DNA of 64,000 nt from Klebsiella sp. RHBSTW-00484 (GTDB taxonomy: Bacteria > Pseudomonadota > Gammaproteobacteria > Enterobacterales > Enterobacteriaceae): positions 4,960,001 to 5,024,000 of the forward strand of contig NZ_CP055481.1 of NCBI RefSeq assembly GCF_013705725.1. The letters run 5' to 3'. A model generated the notes under the pieces. The model was not told where the DNA came from and made no database searches. It saw only the letters and a list, made by a program, of their open reading frames with translations. Positions 51,256 to 60,913 of the stretch are shown piece after piece; positions within the stretch are counted from its first letter, which is position 1, and each line of letters starts with the position of its first letter. A program made the translations under genes and the position numbers.

Positions 51256-51271
51256 GGCCGGGGTGAGGGCA
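51256..51271. repeat. Right part of the interrupted palindromic repeat
   Basis: GGCCGGGGTGAGGGCA continues the repeat broken off at 50055. It is followed 18 bases later by another unit in opposite orientation, a paired arrangement like BIMEs. Confidence 0.75.
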
Positions 51272-51289
51272 TTTTTGCGCATGCTCTCC

Positions 51290-51323
51290 CCTCACCCTAA
51301 CCCTCTCCCCAAAGGGGAGAGGG
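51290..51323. repeat. CCCTCTCCCC/GGGGAGAGGG palindromic repeat unit
   Basis: CCTCACCCTAA then CCCTCTCCCC-AAA-GGGGAGAGGG (10-bp perfect stem). Inverted relative to the interrupted unit. Intergenic, between the IS element and hrpB. Confidence 0.75.
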
Positions 51324-51372
51324 AACCGTCCTGTGATCATTTTTACTATATAACAATGTGTTAGTCAGGTAG

Positions 51373-51403
51373 CACGGGTAAGGCGTTTGCGCCGCAACCC
51401 GTG
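51373..51403. repeat. REP-like palindrome after hrpB
   Basis: CACGGGT-AA-GGCG-TTTG-CGCC-GCA-ACCCGTG resembles the E. coli REP unit with its TAAGGCGTTT-CGCC centre. It lies ten bases past the hrpB stop, where such units often protect mRNA ends. Confidence 0.6.
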
Positions 51404-51413
51404 GACGCTCCGG

Positions 51414-53843
51414 CTACGAATACTTCTTGGTACGCCGGGTCGGGGCGGTATTGGCCGGATCGTCCGGCCAGACGTGCTTCGGATAGCGCCCTTTCATCTC
51501 TTTTTGCACCTCACGATAGCTCCCCTGCCAGAACGCGCCTAGATCGCGGGTGATTTGCAGCGGTCGTTGGGCGGGCGATAGCAGCTCCAGCACCAGCGGC
51601 ACGCGCCCCTGAGCTATAACCGGGGTCGTCGCCTCGCCAAACATCTCCTGCATCCGCACCGCCAGCGCAGGCGGATTTTCATCATGATAGCGAATGGCGA
51701 TGCGGCTGCCGGTCGGCACCGTGTAATGACCAGGCAGCTCGCTATCCAGCTTCTGACGAAGCGGCCACGGTAGCCAGTTTTGCAGCGCCTGACGCACGTC
51801 CAGCGCCTTGAGCGCGCGCAGCGAGTGAACGCCAGTCATCTGCGGCAACAGCCACTCCTCAAGCGACTCCAGAAGCGATATTTCATCAACGTCGGGCCAC
51901 GCCTCTTCCGGCAACCACTGCGCGGCACAGTGCAGTCTCAGGCGTAGCTGTTCCGCTTCCGGGGTCCAGTTGAGCACGCTCAGGCCCTTATCCCGGATGC
52001 CGTTGAGCATCGCCTGATGCAGCTCCTCTTCCGAAGGCTTCGCCAGCGGCTGGGTCTTGATCACCAGTTGCCCGATACAGGTGCGTCGCCAGGCCTTCAG
52101 GGTGCCCAGCGCTTCGTCCCACTCGACGGTATCAGAACGCTGAGCCAACGCCGGACACTGCTCAATCAGCGCATGAATATCCACCGGCAGCGCCAGTAAA
52201 ATCCGTGCATCCGGCGACGAACTGCCCTGCAATAGCAGCGGCGCAATCAGCCACTCATGGCGACCCAGCGCATCGTCAGCGTCAAGCATTGCACCCATCC
52301 CGTTCGCCAGTTGGTAGCGCCCCTCCTGGCCTCGACGATGGGCAATGCGGTCGGCAAAAGCCGCTGCCAGCAGCGCAGCCATTTGGCTGGCATCAGGCTG
52401 ACCGCCGCGGGTCGCCAGTCGCTTCATCAGCTGCTGCGCTCGCTGCTGCCAGTTGGCCTGCTGGCGGGAAAACGCCGAACTGAGATCGCTATTACCGCCG
52501 CGCGGTGGTTCTTCAAGGATCGCCGCCAGTTTCGCCGCCGTTGCCACACCATCGGTATCATCCGTTGCGGTCAACATGGCCGCCAGGCGTGGATCGTTAC
52601 CCAACGCGGCCATTTTGCGCCCGTGCGCCGAGAGTCGCTCGCCGTCCAGCGCCGAGAGCGCAGTCAGCAGGCGACGGGCCGCCGCCAGGTTAGCCGCAGG
52701 CGGCAGATCCAGCCAACGAAGCTGGGACGGGTCCTGACATCCCCACTGTAAAAGCTCCAGCAATAGCGCCGACAGATCGCTTTGCAGGATTTCCGCATCG
52801 CCCTGCGCCGCCGCGCGCTCAGCCTGCTCTTTACCGATCAAATGCAGGCAGATCCCCGGTTCCAGACGTCCGGCACGCCCGGCGCGCTGGGTCATCGAGG
52901 CCTGGCTGATGCGTTGTGTGATCAGGCGAGTCAATCCCGTGCGAGCGTCAAAGCGAGCGACGCGCTCCTGGGCGCTATCCACCACCAGCCGAATACCTTC
53001 GATAGTCAGACTGGTTTCGGCAATATTGGTCGCCAGCACCACTTTGCGCATCCCGGCCGGCGCAGGCAGTATCGCCTTGCGCTGCTCGTTCAGCGGCAGC
53101 GCGCCATATAGCGGACAGAGAACCACATCGTTCGCCACCCGCTCCGCCAGCCGCTCCTGCACCCGCTGAATCTCTCCAACGCCGGGCAGGAATAGCAGCA
53201 TCGAGCCGTTTTCGCTGCGCAGCAGTTCTGCGGCGGCAATCGCCACCGCCTCGTCAAATCGCTGATGCGTTGGCAGCGGCGAAAAACGCCGTTCAACCGG
53301 AAACGCGCGCCCTGCGGATGTCACCGTTGGCGCGTCCGGCAGCAGCTGTTGCAAACGCTCGTTATCCAGCGTCGCCGACATGATCAGCAGCTTGAGATCG
53401 TCGCGCAATCCCTGCTGCACATCGAGCAGCAGCGCCAGCGCCAGATCCGCCTGCAGGCTGCGTTCGTGAAATTCATCGAGGATCACCAGCCCAATGTCGG
53501 TCAGTTCGGGATCGCGCTGGATCATCCGCGTCAAAATACCTTCCGTGACGACTTCGAGGCGCGTCTTCGGCCCGACGCAGGTCTCGGCGCGCATGCGATA
53601 GCCCACGGTCTCGCCGGGTTTCTCCCCCAGCAGCTCCGCCAGCCTTTGCGCCACGTTGCGTGCAGCCAGCCGCCGCGGCTCCAGCAGAATAATGCGTCCG
53701 TTGATTTTACCTTCCGCGAGGATTTGCAGCGGCAGCCAGGTGGATTTCCCGGCACCGGTTGGCGCATTGAGCAGTACCTGCGGCGCATGCTGCAGGGCAG
53801 TGAGAAGTTCAGGAAGAACGGCGGCAACCGGCAATGAGGACAC
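51414..53843 (-). CDS. hrpB: ATP-dependent helicase HrpB
   Basis: DEAH-box superfamily 2 helicase of uncertain cellular role. It has 809 residues. Walker A LNAPTGAGKSTWLPLQI at about 24-40, DEFH box VILDEFHERSLQ, SAT motif LLIMSATLDN, helicase C motifs (VVLATNIAETSLTIEG, SMTQRAGRAGRLEPG), and the HrpB-specific C-terminal domain. In E. coli it directly neighbours mrcB. Here the pul locus and the IS element lie between them. Confidence 0.97.
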   Translation of the reverse strand: MSSLPVAAVLPELLTALQHAPQVLLNAPTGAGKSTWLPLQILAEGKINGRIILLEPRRLAARNVAQRLAELLGEKPGETVGYRMRAETCVGPKTRLEVVTEGILTRMIQRDPELTDIGLVILDEFHERSLQADLALALLLDVQQGLRDDLKLLIMSATLDNERLQQLLPDAPTVTSAGRAFPVERRFSPLPTHQRFDEAVAIAAAELLRSENGSMLLFLPGVGEIQRVQERLAERVANDVVLCPLYGALPLNEQRKAILPAPAGMRKVVLATNIAETSLTIEGIRLVVDSAQERVARFDARTGLTRLITQRISQASMTQRAGRAGRLEPGICLHLIGKEQAERAAAQGDAEILQSDLSALLLELLQWGCQDPSQLRWLDLPPAANLAAARRLLTALSALDGERLSAHGRKMAALGNDPRLAAMLTATDDTDGVATAAKLAAILEEPPRGGNSDLSSAFSRQQANWQQRAQQLMKRLATRGGQPDASQMAALLAAAFADRIAHRRGQEGRYQLANGMGAMLDADDALGRHEWLIAPLLLQGSSSPDARILLALPVDIHALIEQCPALAQRSDTVEWDEALGTLKAWRRTCIGQLVIKTQPLAKPSEEELHQAMLNGIRDKGLSVLNWTPEAEQLRLRLHCAAQWLPEEAWPDVDEISLLESLEEWLLPQMTGVHSLRALKALDVRQALQNWLPWPLRQKLDSELPGHYTVPTGSRIAIRYHDENPPALAVRMQEMFGEATTPVIAQGRVPLVLELLSPAQRPLQITRDLGAFWQGSYREVQKEMKGRYPKHVWPDDPANTAPTRRTKKYS

Positions 53844-53915
53844 GAAGGGCTCCGGAGGTTAACATTTGAGGGCAAGCATTGTAGCATCCTGATAATTCAT
53901 TACCGAGTCTCTATC

Positions 53916-54452
53916 ATGTCCGAGCCGAAAAGGCTGTTTTTCGCCCTTGAGCTGCCTAAAGAGGTTCAGCGGCAAATTGTTCACTGGCGCGCCGCCAGCT
54001 TTCCCGACGATGCGGGTCGACCGGTGGCGGCGGATAATCTCCATCTGACGCTGGCGTTTCTCGGCGAGGTGAGCACGGAGAAACAGCGCGCACTGTCCGC
54101 GATGGCCGGGCGTATTCGCCAGCCGGGCTTTACTTTAACGCTTGATGATGCCGGACAATGGCTGCGTTCACGCGTCGTATGGCTGGGCACCCGCCAGCCA
54201 CCGCGCGGGGTGCTTCAGCTGGCGAATATGCTGCGCGCTCAGGCGGCCCGCAGCGGCTGCTATCAGAGTCCGCAGCCGTTTCATCCGCATATCACCCTAC
54301 TGCGCGACGCGCGCCATGCGGTGCCTATTCCGCCGCCCGGCTTCAACTGGGCGTTTGCGGTCAACGAATTTGTCCTCTACGAGTCCAGCTTTAGCCGCGG
54401 GCGCACCCGCTACACCGCTCTGGAACGTTACCCTTTCGACAAGGAAAGCTGA
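53916..54452 (+). CDS. thpR: RNA 2',3'-cyclic phosphodiesterase
   Basis: 2H-family phosphoesterase, in E. coli able to open 2',3'-cyclic phosphates and to ligate tRNA halves in vitro. It has 178 residues with both HxTx motifs: LHLTLAFLG near residue 43 and HPHITLLRD near 127. Divergent from hrpB and overlapping sfsA by one base. Also called ligT. Confidence 0.94.
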   Translation: MSEPKRLFFALELPKEVQRQIVHWRAASFPDDAGRPVAADNLHLTLAFLGEVSTEKQRALSAMAGRIRQPGFTLTLDDAGQWLRSRVVWLGTRQPPRGVLQLANMLRAQAARSGCYQSPQPFHPHITLLRDARHAVPIPPPGFNWAFAVNEFVLYESSFSRGRTRYTALERYPFDKES

Positions 54453-55168
54453 TGCAGTTCACTCCCCCGCTACAGTCCGCCATCTTAATTAAACGTTACA
54501 AACGGTTTCTTGCCGATGTTGTCACCCCCGATGGCTGTGAGCTAACTCTGCACTGCCCCAACACTGGCGCAATGACCGGTTGCGCCGCGCCGGGCGATAC
54601 CGTCTGGTATTCCACATCGGATAATCCTAAGCGCAAATATGCGCACACTTGGGAATTAACTGAAACCGTACAGGGCGCAATAATTTGTGTTAATACTTTA
54701 CGCGCTAATACGTTGGCGAAAGAGGCGATTCTGGCAGGAAACATTCCTGAACTTTTGGGTTATAACACGCTGAAAAGTGAAGTGAAGTATGGTTCTGAAA
54801 GTAGCCGCATTGATATTCTGTTACAGGCAGATTACCAACAAAACTGCTATATTGAAGTGAAATCGGTTACGTTGGCGGAGAAAGAATACGGTTACTTCCC
54901 CGATGCGGTCACCGAGCGCGGTCAGAAGCACCTGCGGGAGCTGATGAGCGTAGCGGCGGCGGGCGATCGGGCGGTAATTTTGTTCGCCGTACTGCATTCG
55001 GCGATCGACCGTTTCTCACCCGCGCATCATATTGATGCCAGATACGCACAGCTATTGATTGAAGCGCAAACCAAGGGGGTAGAAATTCTCGCATACAAGG
55101 CGGAACTTTCTACCGAAACAATGACTCTGAATAAGCCGATTACCGTGGTGTTAACCCCCGGTAAATAA
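54452..55168 (+). CDS. sfsA: Sugar fermentation stimulation protein SfsA
   Basis: 238 residues with an N-terminal OB-like DNA-binding part ([31 protein letters not shown]) and a C-terminal nuclease-like fold ([23 protein letters not shown]). In E. coli overproduction affects maltose genes. The true function is not settled. The start shares one base with the thpR stop. Part of the gene is more AT-rich than its neighbours. Confidence 0.95.
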   Translation: MQFTPPLQSAILIKRYKRFLADVVTPDGCELTLHCPNTGAMTGCAAPGDTVWYSTSDNPKRKYAHTWELTETVQGAIICVNTLRANTLAKEAILAGNIPELLGYNTLKSEVKYGSESSRIDILLQADYQQNCYIEVKSVTLAEKEYGYFPDAVTERGQKHLRELMSVAAAGDRAVILFAVLHSAIDRFSPAHHIDARYAQLLIEAQTKGVEILAYKAELSTETMTLNKPITVVLTPGK

Positions 55169-55332
55169 ACGGCTAAATAGTATTCTGGTCGCGAGCGCAA
55201 ATACGCTTTTCCTCACAGGGTTGTCAAGTGTAACGTTTAGATAATTGCTATCCGGAAAAGCATCTGCTATTTATAGCGGCCTGATTTTTCCCCCTACACG
55301 GGGATCGATAGTGCGTGTTAAGGAGAAGCAAC

Positions 55333-55788
55333 ATGCAAGAAGGGCAAAACCGTAAAACATCGTCCCTGAGTATTCTCTCCATCGCAGGGGTGGAGCCGTA
55401 CCAAGTAAAACCGGGCGAAGAGTACATGAACGAAGCCCAGTTGGCGCACTTCAGGCGCATTCTTGAAGCGTGGCGTAATCAACTTAGGGATGAAGTGGAT
55501 CGCACCGTGTCGCACATGCAGGATGAAGCTGCCAACTTCCCGGACCCGGTAGACCGTGCCGCCCAGGAAGAAGAGTTCAGCCTGGAGCTGCGTAACCGCG
55601 ATCGTGAACGTAAACTGATCAAAAAGATCGAAAAAACCCTGAAAAAAGTCGAAGACGAAGATTTCGGCTACTGTGAATCCTGTGGCGTCGAGATTGGCAT
55701 CCGTCGTCTGGAAGCGCGTCCGACCGCTGACCTGTGCATTGATTGCAAAACGCTGGCGGAAATTCGCGAAAAACAGATGGCAGGCTAA
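55333..55788 (+). CDS. dksA: RNA polymerase-binding transcription factor DksA
   Basis: Binds the RNA polymerase secondary channel and works with ppGpp in the stringent response. It has 151 residues from the ATG at 55333 ([15 protein letters not shown]) after AAGGAG. A coiled coil with acidic tip ([20 protein letters not shown]) is followed by the zinc finger CESCG...CIDC. Ended by a UUCG-capped hairpin at 55811-55830. Its likely target, the rpsB promoter with GC-rich discriminator, lies in the same window. Confidence 0.98.
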   Translation: MQEGQNRKTSSLSILSIAGVEPYQVKPGEEYMNEAQLAHFRRILEAWRNQLRDEVDRTVSHMQDEAANFPDPVDRAAQEEEFSLELRNRDRERKLIKKIEKTLKKVEDEDFGYCESCGVEIGIRRLEARPTADLCIDCKTLAEIREKQMAG

Positions 55789-55810
55789 TCCACTTCGCTG
55801 GTGTATCTCC

Positions 55811-55830
55811 GGCGGGAGTTCGCTCCCGCC
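55811..55830 (+). terminator. Hairpin between dksA and gluQ
   Basis: GGCGGGAG-TTCG-CTCCCGCC, a perfect 8-bp stem with a UUCG tetraloop, followed by TTGATGCTTT. A terminator or attenuator is inferred. Confidence 0.6.
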
Positions 55831-55852
55831 TTGATGCTTTATCAGTCACATC

Positions 55853-56734
55853 ATGAAAGACTCACACTATATTGGGCGCTTTGCCCCCTCACCTTCTGGC
55901 GAACTCCACTTCGGCTCACTGATTGCCGCGCTTGGCAGCTATCTGCAAGCTCGGGCGCAGGGCGGTATCTGGCGCGTGCGCATTGAAGATATCGATCCGC
56001 CGCGTGAAGTCCCCGGCGCCGCCGCAACTATTCTGCGTCAATTAGAACATTACGGCCTGCACTGGGACGGTGAAGTGCTTTGGCAATCGCAGCGTCACGA
56101 AGCCTATCGTGAGCGTCTGGCCTGGCTGCACGAGCAGGGACTCTGCTATTACTGCACCTGTACCCGCGCGCGCATTCATGCCGTCGGCGGTCTTTACGAC
56201 GGTCACTGCCGGGATTTACAGCTCGGTGCACAAAACGCAGCCCTGCGCCTGCGGCAAACGCGGCCGGTTCTCGAGTTTTACGATCGACTGCACGGTACTC
56301 TCGTTGCGGATGAACCGCTGGCGCGTGAAGATTTCATTATTCATCGTCGCGATGGGCTGTTCGCCTATAATCTTGCGGTCGTGGTGGACGATCATTTCCA
56401 GGGCATCAGCGAAATTGTCCGCGGTGCCGATCTGATTGAACCCACGGTGCGGCAGATTTCGCTGTATCAGCATTTTGGCTGGCAGCCGCCGGACTATATT
56501 CATCTACCTCTGGCGCTAAACGCTCAGGGAAATAAACTGTCGAAGCAAAATCATGCTCCAGCGCTATCGCAAGGCGATCCACGCCCGGAAATTGTGCGAG
56601 CGTTAACGTTTCTTAACCAGGATGTCATTCAGGAATGGCGAGAGCTGAATATTGACGATTTACTCAAGCATGCGGTAGTGAACTGGCAGCCGGAGAAAAT
56701 CCAGCATTCTCAAATGCGTTCTGCTGAGCTATGA
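55853..56734 (+). CDS. gluQ: Glutamyl-queuosine tRNA(Asp) synthetase
   Basis: Attaches glutamate to the queuosine of tRNA-Asp. It is a GluRS paralogue lacking the anticodon-binding domain. It has 293 residues with HIGH-like [20 protein letters not shown] and KMSKS-like [10 protein letters not shown]. Four ligands of a zinc site lie around [12 protein letters not shown]. Located between dksA and pcnB, as in E. coli. Confidence 0.96.
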   Translation: MKDSHYIGRFAPSPSGELHFGSLIAALGSYLQARAQGGIWRVRIEDIDPPREVPGAAATILRQLEHYGLHWDGEVLWQSQRHEAYRERLAWLHEQGLCYYCTCTRARIHAVGGLYDGHCRDLQLGAQNAALRLRQTRPVLEFYDRLHGTLVADEPLAREDFIIHRRDGLFAYNLAVVVDDHFQGISEIVRGADLIEPTVRQISLYQHFGWQPPDYIHLPLALNAQGNKLSKQNHAPALSQGDPRPEIVRALTFLNQDVIQEWRELNIDDLLKHAVVNWQPEKIQHSQMRSAEL

Positions 56735-56785
56735 TTAGCCGCTATTTTTTTGTCCTGAAGTCCGTCTGACACTACGAGGTGTACC

Positions 56786-58183
56786 ATTTTTACCCGAGTC
56801 GCTAATTTTTGCCGCAAGGTGCTAAGCCGTGAAGAGCGCGAGGCAGAAGCCGCCGTCGAACAACGACATATGACGGTTATCCCGCGTGATCAGCATGCAA
56901 TTTCCCGCAAAGATATCAGTGAAAATGCCCTCAAGGTCATGTACAGACTCAATAAGGCGGGCTACGAATCGTGGCTTGTCGGCGGCGGCGTACGCGACCT
57001 GCTGCTGGGCAAAAAGCCGAAAGATTTCGATGTCACGACCAATGCAACTCCGGAGCAAGTACGCAAGCTGTTCCGCAACTGCCGTCTGGTCGGTCGTCGC
57101 TTCCGCCTGGCGCACGTGATGTTCGGGCCAGAAATTATTGAAGTCGCCACCTTCCGTGGTCATCACGAAGGGCATACCACCGATCGCGTTACCTCGCAGC
57201 TTGGCCAGAACGGCATGCTGCTGCGCGACAACATCTTCGGTTCAATCGAAGAAGATGCCCAACGCCGCGACTTCACCATCAACAGCCTTTATTACAGCGT
57301 CGCTGATTTCACCGTGCGCGACTACGTCGGCGGCATGAAGGATCTGCAGGATGGCGTTATCCGTCTGATTGGCGATCCGGAAACCCGCTATCGCGAAGAT
57401 CCAGTGCGCATGCTGCGCGCGGTGCGTTTTGCAGCGAAGCTCAATATGAACATCAGCGAAGAGACCGCGGAGCCGATCCCGCGTCTGGCTACGCTGCTGC
57501 ACGACGTACCTCCGGCGCGTCTGTTTGAAGAAGTCCTGAAGCTGCTGCAAGCGGGTGATGGCTATCAAACCTACATGCTGCTGCGCGAATACAATCTGTT
57601 CCAGCCGCTGTTCCCGACCATCACCCGCTACTTTACCGAGCGCGGTGATAGCCCGATGGAGCGCATTATCAGCCAGGTGCTGAAGAATACCGATAACCGC
57701 ATCCGTAACGATATGCGCGTTAATCCGGCGTTCCTGTTCGCGGTGATGTTCTGGTATCCGCTGCTTGAGATGGCGCAGAAAATTGCCCAGGAGAGCGGTC
57801 TGGCCTACCACGACGCCTTCGCGCTGGCGATGAACGACGTGCTGGATGAAGCCTGCCGCACGCTGGCGATCCCTAAACGCATTACCACGCTGGTACGCGA
57901 TATCTGGCAGCTTCAGCTGCGGATGTCTCGCCGTCAGGGCAAACGCGCGTGGAAGCTGATGGAGCATCCGAAATTCCGCGCCGCCTACGATCTTCTCGAA
58001 CTGCGCGCGGGTGCGGAGAATAACGGCGAGCTTCTGCGTCTGACCAAATGGTGGGGCGAGTTCCAGGTGGCCATGCCGCCCGATCAGAAAGATATGCTTG
58101 ACGATCTGGGCGACGACCCGGCCCCGCGCCGCCGCCACCGTCGTCCACGTAAGCGCGCCCCGCGTCGCGAAGGCAGCGCATGA
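56786..58183 (+). CDS. pcnB: Poly(A) polymerase I, starting at AUU
   Basis: Adds poly(A) tails to RNA 3' ends, promoting decay and plasmid copy control through RNAI. I place the start at ATT 56786 ([10 protein letters not shown] follows), preceded by GAGGTG, because it gives 465 residues and an N-terminus colinear with E. coli PcnB, known to start at AUU. The first conventional in-frame codon is GTG 56819. Nucleotidyltransferase motif [12 protein letters not shown], metal Asp in [18 protein letters not shown], and a basic C-terminal tail ([15 protein letters not shown]). It overlaps folK by four bases. Confidence 0.93.
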   Translation: MFTRVANFCRKVLSREEREAEAAVEQRHMTVIPRDQHAISRKDISENALKVMYRLNKAGYESWLVGGGVRDLLLGKKPKDFDVTTNATPEQVRKLFRNCRLVGRRFRLAHVMFGPEIIEVATFRGHHEGHTTDRVTSQLGQNGMLLRDNIFGSIEEDAQRRDFTINSLYYSVADFTVRDYVGGMKDLQDGVIRLIGDPETRYREDPVRMLRAVRFAAKLNMNISEETAEPIPRLATLLHDVPPARLFEEVLKLLQAGDGYQTYMLLREYNLFQPLFPTITRYFTERGDSPMERIISQVLKNTDNRIRNDMRVNPAFLFAVMFWYPLLEMAQKIAQESGLAYHDAFALAMNDVLDEACRTLAIPKRITTLVRDIWQLQLRMSRRQGKRAWKLMEHPKFRAAYDLLELRAGAENNGELLRLTKWWGEFQVAMPPDQKDMLDDLGDDPAPRRRHRRPRKRAPRREGSA

Positions 58184-58659
58184 CGTTAGTCTACATCGCC
58201 ATCGGCAGCAATCTGGCCTCTCCTCTGGAGCAGGTGAACGCTGCCGTTAGCGCGCTGGGTGAAATTCCTGACAGCCGGGTGATAAGCGTTTCCTCTTTCT
58301 ATCGCACACCACCGCTGGGGCCACAGGATCAACCTGATTACCTCAACGCCGCCGTGGCGCTGGAAACTTCGCTCACACCTGAAGCACTACTTGATCACAC
58401 CCAGCGCATCGAACTACAGCAGGGCCGCACACGTAAAGCAGAACGCTGGGGACCGCGCACGCTGGATCTCGACATCATGCTATTTGGCGATGAAGTGATA
58501 AATACTCCGCACCTGACCGTGCCGCATTATGATATGAAAAACCGCGGTTTTATGTTGTGGCCGCTGTTTGAAATCGCCCCTGAGCTGCATTTCCCTGACG
58601 GGATATCATTACGAACTGTGCTGGCGAACCTCGCCGCAGATAAACCCGCCATTTGGTAA
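58180..58659 (+). CDS. folK: HPPK: 6-hydroxymethyl-7,8-dihydropterin pyrophosphokinase
   Basis: Transfers pyrophosphate from ATP in folate synthesis. It has 159 residues with the family signature [15 protein letters not shown] (metal-binding Asp pair) and [13 protein letters not shown] at the N-terminus. It overlaps the pcnB stop as ATGA. Confidence 0.97.
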   Translation: MTLVYIAIGSNLASPLEQVNAAVSALGEIPDSRVISVSSFYRTPPLGPQDQPDYLNAAVALETSLTPEALLDHTQRIELQQGRTRKAERWGPRTLDLDIMLFGDEVINTPHLTVPHYDMKNRGFMLWPLFEIAPELHFPDGISLRTVLANLAADKPAIW

Positions 58660-58778
58660 TATCCTTTCGTATTTTAGCAATTACGGCGATCGTGGTAATC
58701 GATTGCCCAAAACCATTGCCCCCCTGAATGCTGCTGTTAGAATGCCGATTAATATGACTTTCATCATCAGGAAACGTT

Positions 58779-59570
58779 ATGAAACCGACCACTATCTCCC
58801 TGCTGCAAAAATGTAAGCAAGAGAAGAAGCGCTTCGCCACCATCACCGCCTACGACTACAGCTTTGCCAAACTGTTTGCCGACGAAGGCATCAACGTGCT
58901 GCTGGTCGGCGACTCGCTGGGTATGACGGTACAAGGCCACGACTCCACTCTACCGGTCACCGTAGAAGACATTGCCTACCACACTCGCGCCGTGCGTCGC
59001 GGTGCGCCGAACTGCCTGCTGCTCGCCGACCTGCCGTTTATGGCTTATGCCACGCCTGAACAAACCTTCGAGAACGCAGCCATCGTGATGCGCGCGGGGG
59101 CCAATATGGTCAAAATCGAAGGCGGTGCGTGGCTGGTGGATACGGTAAAAATGCTTGCCGAACGCGCGGTACCGGTGTGCGGGCATCTGGGCCTGACCCC
59201 TCAGTCAGTGAATGTCTTCGGCGGTTATAAAATTCAGGGCCGCGGCGACGCCGGGCAAATTCTGCTTGATGATGCGCTGGCGTTAGAAGCGGCTGGCGCG
59301 CAGCTGCTGGTGCTGGAGTGCGTGCCGGTTGAGCTGGCAAAACGCGTTACCGAAGCCTTAACCATTCCGGTGATCGGCATTGGCGCAGGCAACGTCACCG
59401 ACGGGCAGATCCTCGTGATGCATGACGCCTTCGGTATTACCGGCGGCCATATTCCAAAATTCGCCAAAAATTTCCTTAGCACGGCAGGCGACATGCGCGC
59501 CGCAGTGCGGCAGTATGTTGCCGAAGTGGAGTCCGGCGTCTATCCGGGCGAAGAACACAGTTTCCATTAA
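58779..59570 (+). CDS. panB: 3-methyl-2-oxobutanoate hydroxymethyltransferase
   Basis: First step of pantothenate synthesis: alpha-ketoisovalerate plus methylene-THF to ketopantoate. It has 263 residues in a TIM barrel. Metal ligands in LLVGDSLGM and [15 protein letters not shown] and [20 protein letters not shown] follow. Preceded by a 119-base gap and followed by panC after 11 bases, so panBC is a unit. Confidence 0.98.
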   Translation: MKPTTISLLQKCKQEKKRFATITAYDYSFAKLFADEGINVLLVGDSLGMTVQGHDSTLPVTVEDIAYHTRAVRRGAPNCLLLADLPFMAYATPEQTFENAAIVMRAGANMVKIEGGAWLVDTVKMLAERAVPVCGHLGLTPQSVNVFGGYKIQGRGDAGQILLDDALALEAAGAQLLVLECVPVELAKRVTEALTIPVIGIGAGNVTDGQILVMHDAFGITGGHIPKFAKNFLSTAGDMRAAVRQYVAEVESGVYPGEEHSFH

Positions 59571-59581
59571 GGAGTGTTGTT

Positions 59582-60436
59582 GTGCTGATTATTGAAACCC
59601 TGCCGCTGCTGCGCCAGCATATCCGTCGTTTACGTCAGGAAGGTAAACGCATCGCGCTGGTTCCCACCATGGGTAACCTGCACGATGGTCATATGAAGCT
59701 GGTTGATGCAGCGAAAGCCAGCGCGGATATCGTGGTGGTCAGTATCTTCGTCAACCCGATGCAGTTTGACCGCCCCGAGGATCTGGCGCGCTATCCGCGC
59801 ACGCTGCAGGACGATTGTGAGAAACTAAATAAACGCAAAGTCGATTTTGTCTTTGCTCCAGCTACGGCGGAAATCTACCCGCAGGGTACCGAAAGCCAGA
59901 CTTACGTTGATGTACCGGGTCTGTCGACGATGCTCGAAGGCGCCAGCCGTCCGGGCCACTTCCGCGGCGTCTCCACTATCGTCAGCAAGCTGTTTAACCT
60001 CGTGCAGCCGGATGTCGCCTGCTTTGGCGAGAAAGATTTCCAGCAGTTGGCATTGATTCGCAAGATGGTGGCCGATATGGGCTACGACATCGAAATTATT
60101 GGCGTGCCGATTATGCGTGCCAAAGATGGTCTGGCCCTCAGCTCGCGCAACGGTTATCTCACTGCCGATCAGCGTAAAATTGCACCGGGGCTGTATAAGG
60201 TGATGAGTCGCGTGGCGGAGAAGCTGGTGGCTGGTGAACGCAATCTGGACGAAGTTATCGCCATTGCCGCCCAGGAACTGAACGAGAAAGGCTTCCGCGC
60301 CGACGATATTCAAATTCGCGATGCGGATACGCTGCTTGAACTCACGGAAAACAGTCAGCGCGCGGTGATTCTGATGGCGGCATGGCTCGGCCAGGCGCGT
60401 TTGATCGACAATCAAAACGTCGTGCTCGCACAGTAG
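59582..60436 (+). CDS. panC: Pantothenate synthetase
   Basis: Joins pantoate and beta-alanine with ATP. It has 284 residues from a GTG start. [14 protein letters not shown] is the HIGH-type ATP site, [18 protein letters not shown] the pantoate pocket, [12 protein letters not shown], and the KMSKS-like [10 protein letters not shown]. It follows panB after 11 bases with GGAG upstream. Confidence 0.98.
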   Translation: MLIIETLPLLRQHIRRLRQEGKRIALVPTMGNLHDGHMKLVDAAKASADIVVVSIFVNPMQFDRPEDLARYPRTLQDDCEKLNKRKVDFVFAPATAEIYPQGTESQTYVDVPGLSTMLEGASRPGHFRGVSTIVSKLFNLVQPDVACFGEKDFQQLALIRKMVADMGYDIEIIGVPIMRAKDGLALSSRNGYLTADQRKIAPGLYKVMSRVAEKLVAGERNLDEVIAIAAQELNEKGFRADDIQIRDADTLLELTENSQRAVILMAAWLGQARLIDNQNVVLAQ

Positions 60437-60478
60437 ACATCGGTTAAAAATAAGGCAATACTGCCTGGAATTTCCTCA

Positions 60479-60501
60479 AAGCGGATGTTACATCCGCTTC
60501 G
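60479..60501. other. Hairpin in the panC-panD gap
   Basis: AAGCGGATG-TTA-CATCCGCTT with a perfect 9-bp stem, not followed by a T run. It may separate panBC from panD expression. Confidence 0.4.
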
Positions 60502-60530
60502 TTATCGTTAAGCTTCAAAGGTAAAACGTT

Positions 60531-60911
60531 ATGATTCGTAATATGCTGCAGGGCAAACTACACCGCGTTAAAGTCACGCAGGCCGACCTGCACTACGAAG
60601 GCTCCTGCGCTATTGATCAGGATTTTCTTGATGCATCCGGTATTCTGGAGAATGAAGCTATTCACCTGTGGAATGTCACCAACGGTAATCGTTTCTCCAC
60701 CTACGCCATCGCCGCAGAGCGCGGTTCCAGAATTATTTCCGTTAACGGCGCCGCAGCGCACTGTGCAAACGTCGGCGACATTTTAATTATCGCCAGCTTC
60801 GTTATGATGCCAGATGAAGAAGCCCGCACCTGGCAGCCGAAAGTGGCCTATTTCGAAGGCGATAACGAAATGAAGCGCCAGGCCAAAGCCATTCCGGTAC
60901 AGGTGGCGTGA
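60531..60911 (+). CDS. panD: Aspartate 1-decarboxylase proenzyme
   Basis: Makes beta-alanine for pantothenate. Self-cleaves at Gly24-Ser25 (YEGSCAID) to form the pyruvoyl group. It has 126 residues. Its product is the second substrate of PanC just upstream. In E. coli a small rpn-like gene stands between panC and panD. Here they are only 94 bases apart. Its end lies two bases from the convergent yadE. Confidence 0.98.
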   Translation: MIRNMLQGKLHRVKVTQADLHYEGSCAIDQDFLDASGILENEAIHLWNVTNGNRFSTYAIAAERGSRIISVNGAAAHCANVGDILIIASFVMMPDEEARTWQPKVAYFEGDNEMKRQAKAIPVQVA

Positions 60912-60913
60912 TA

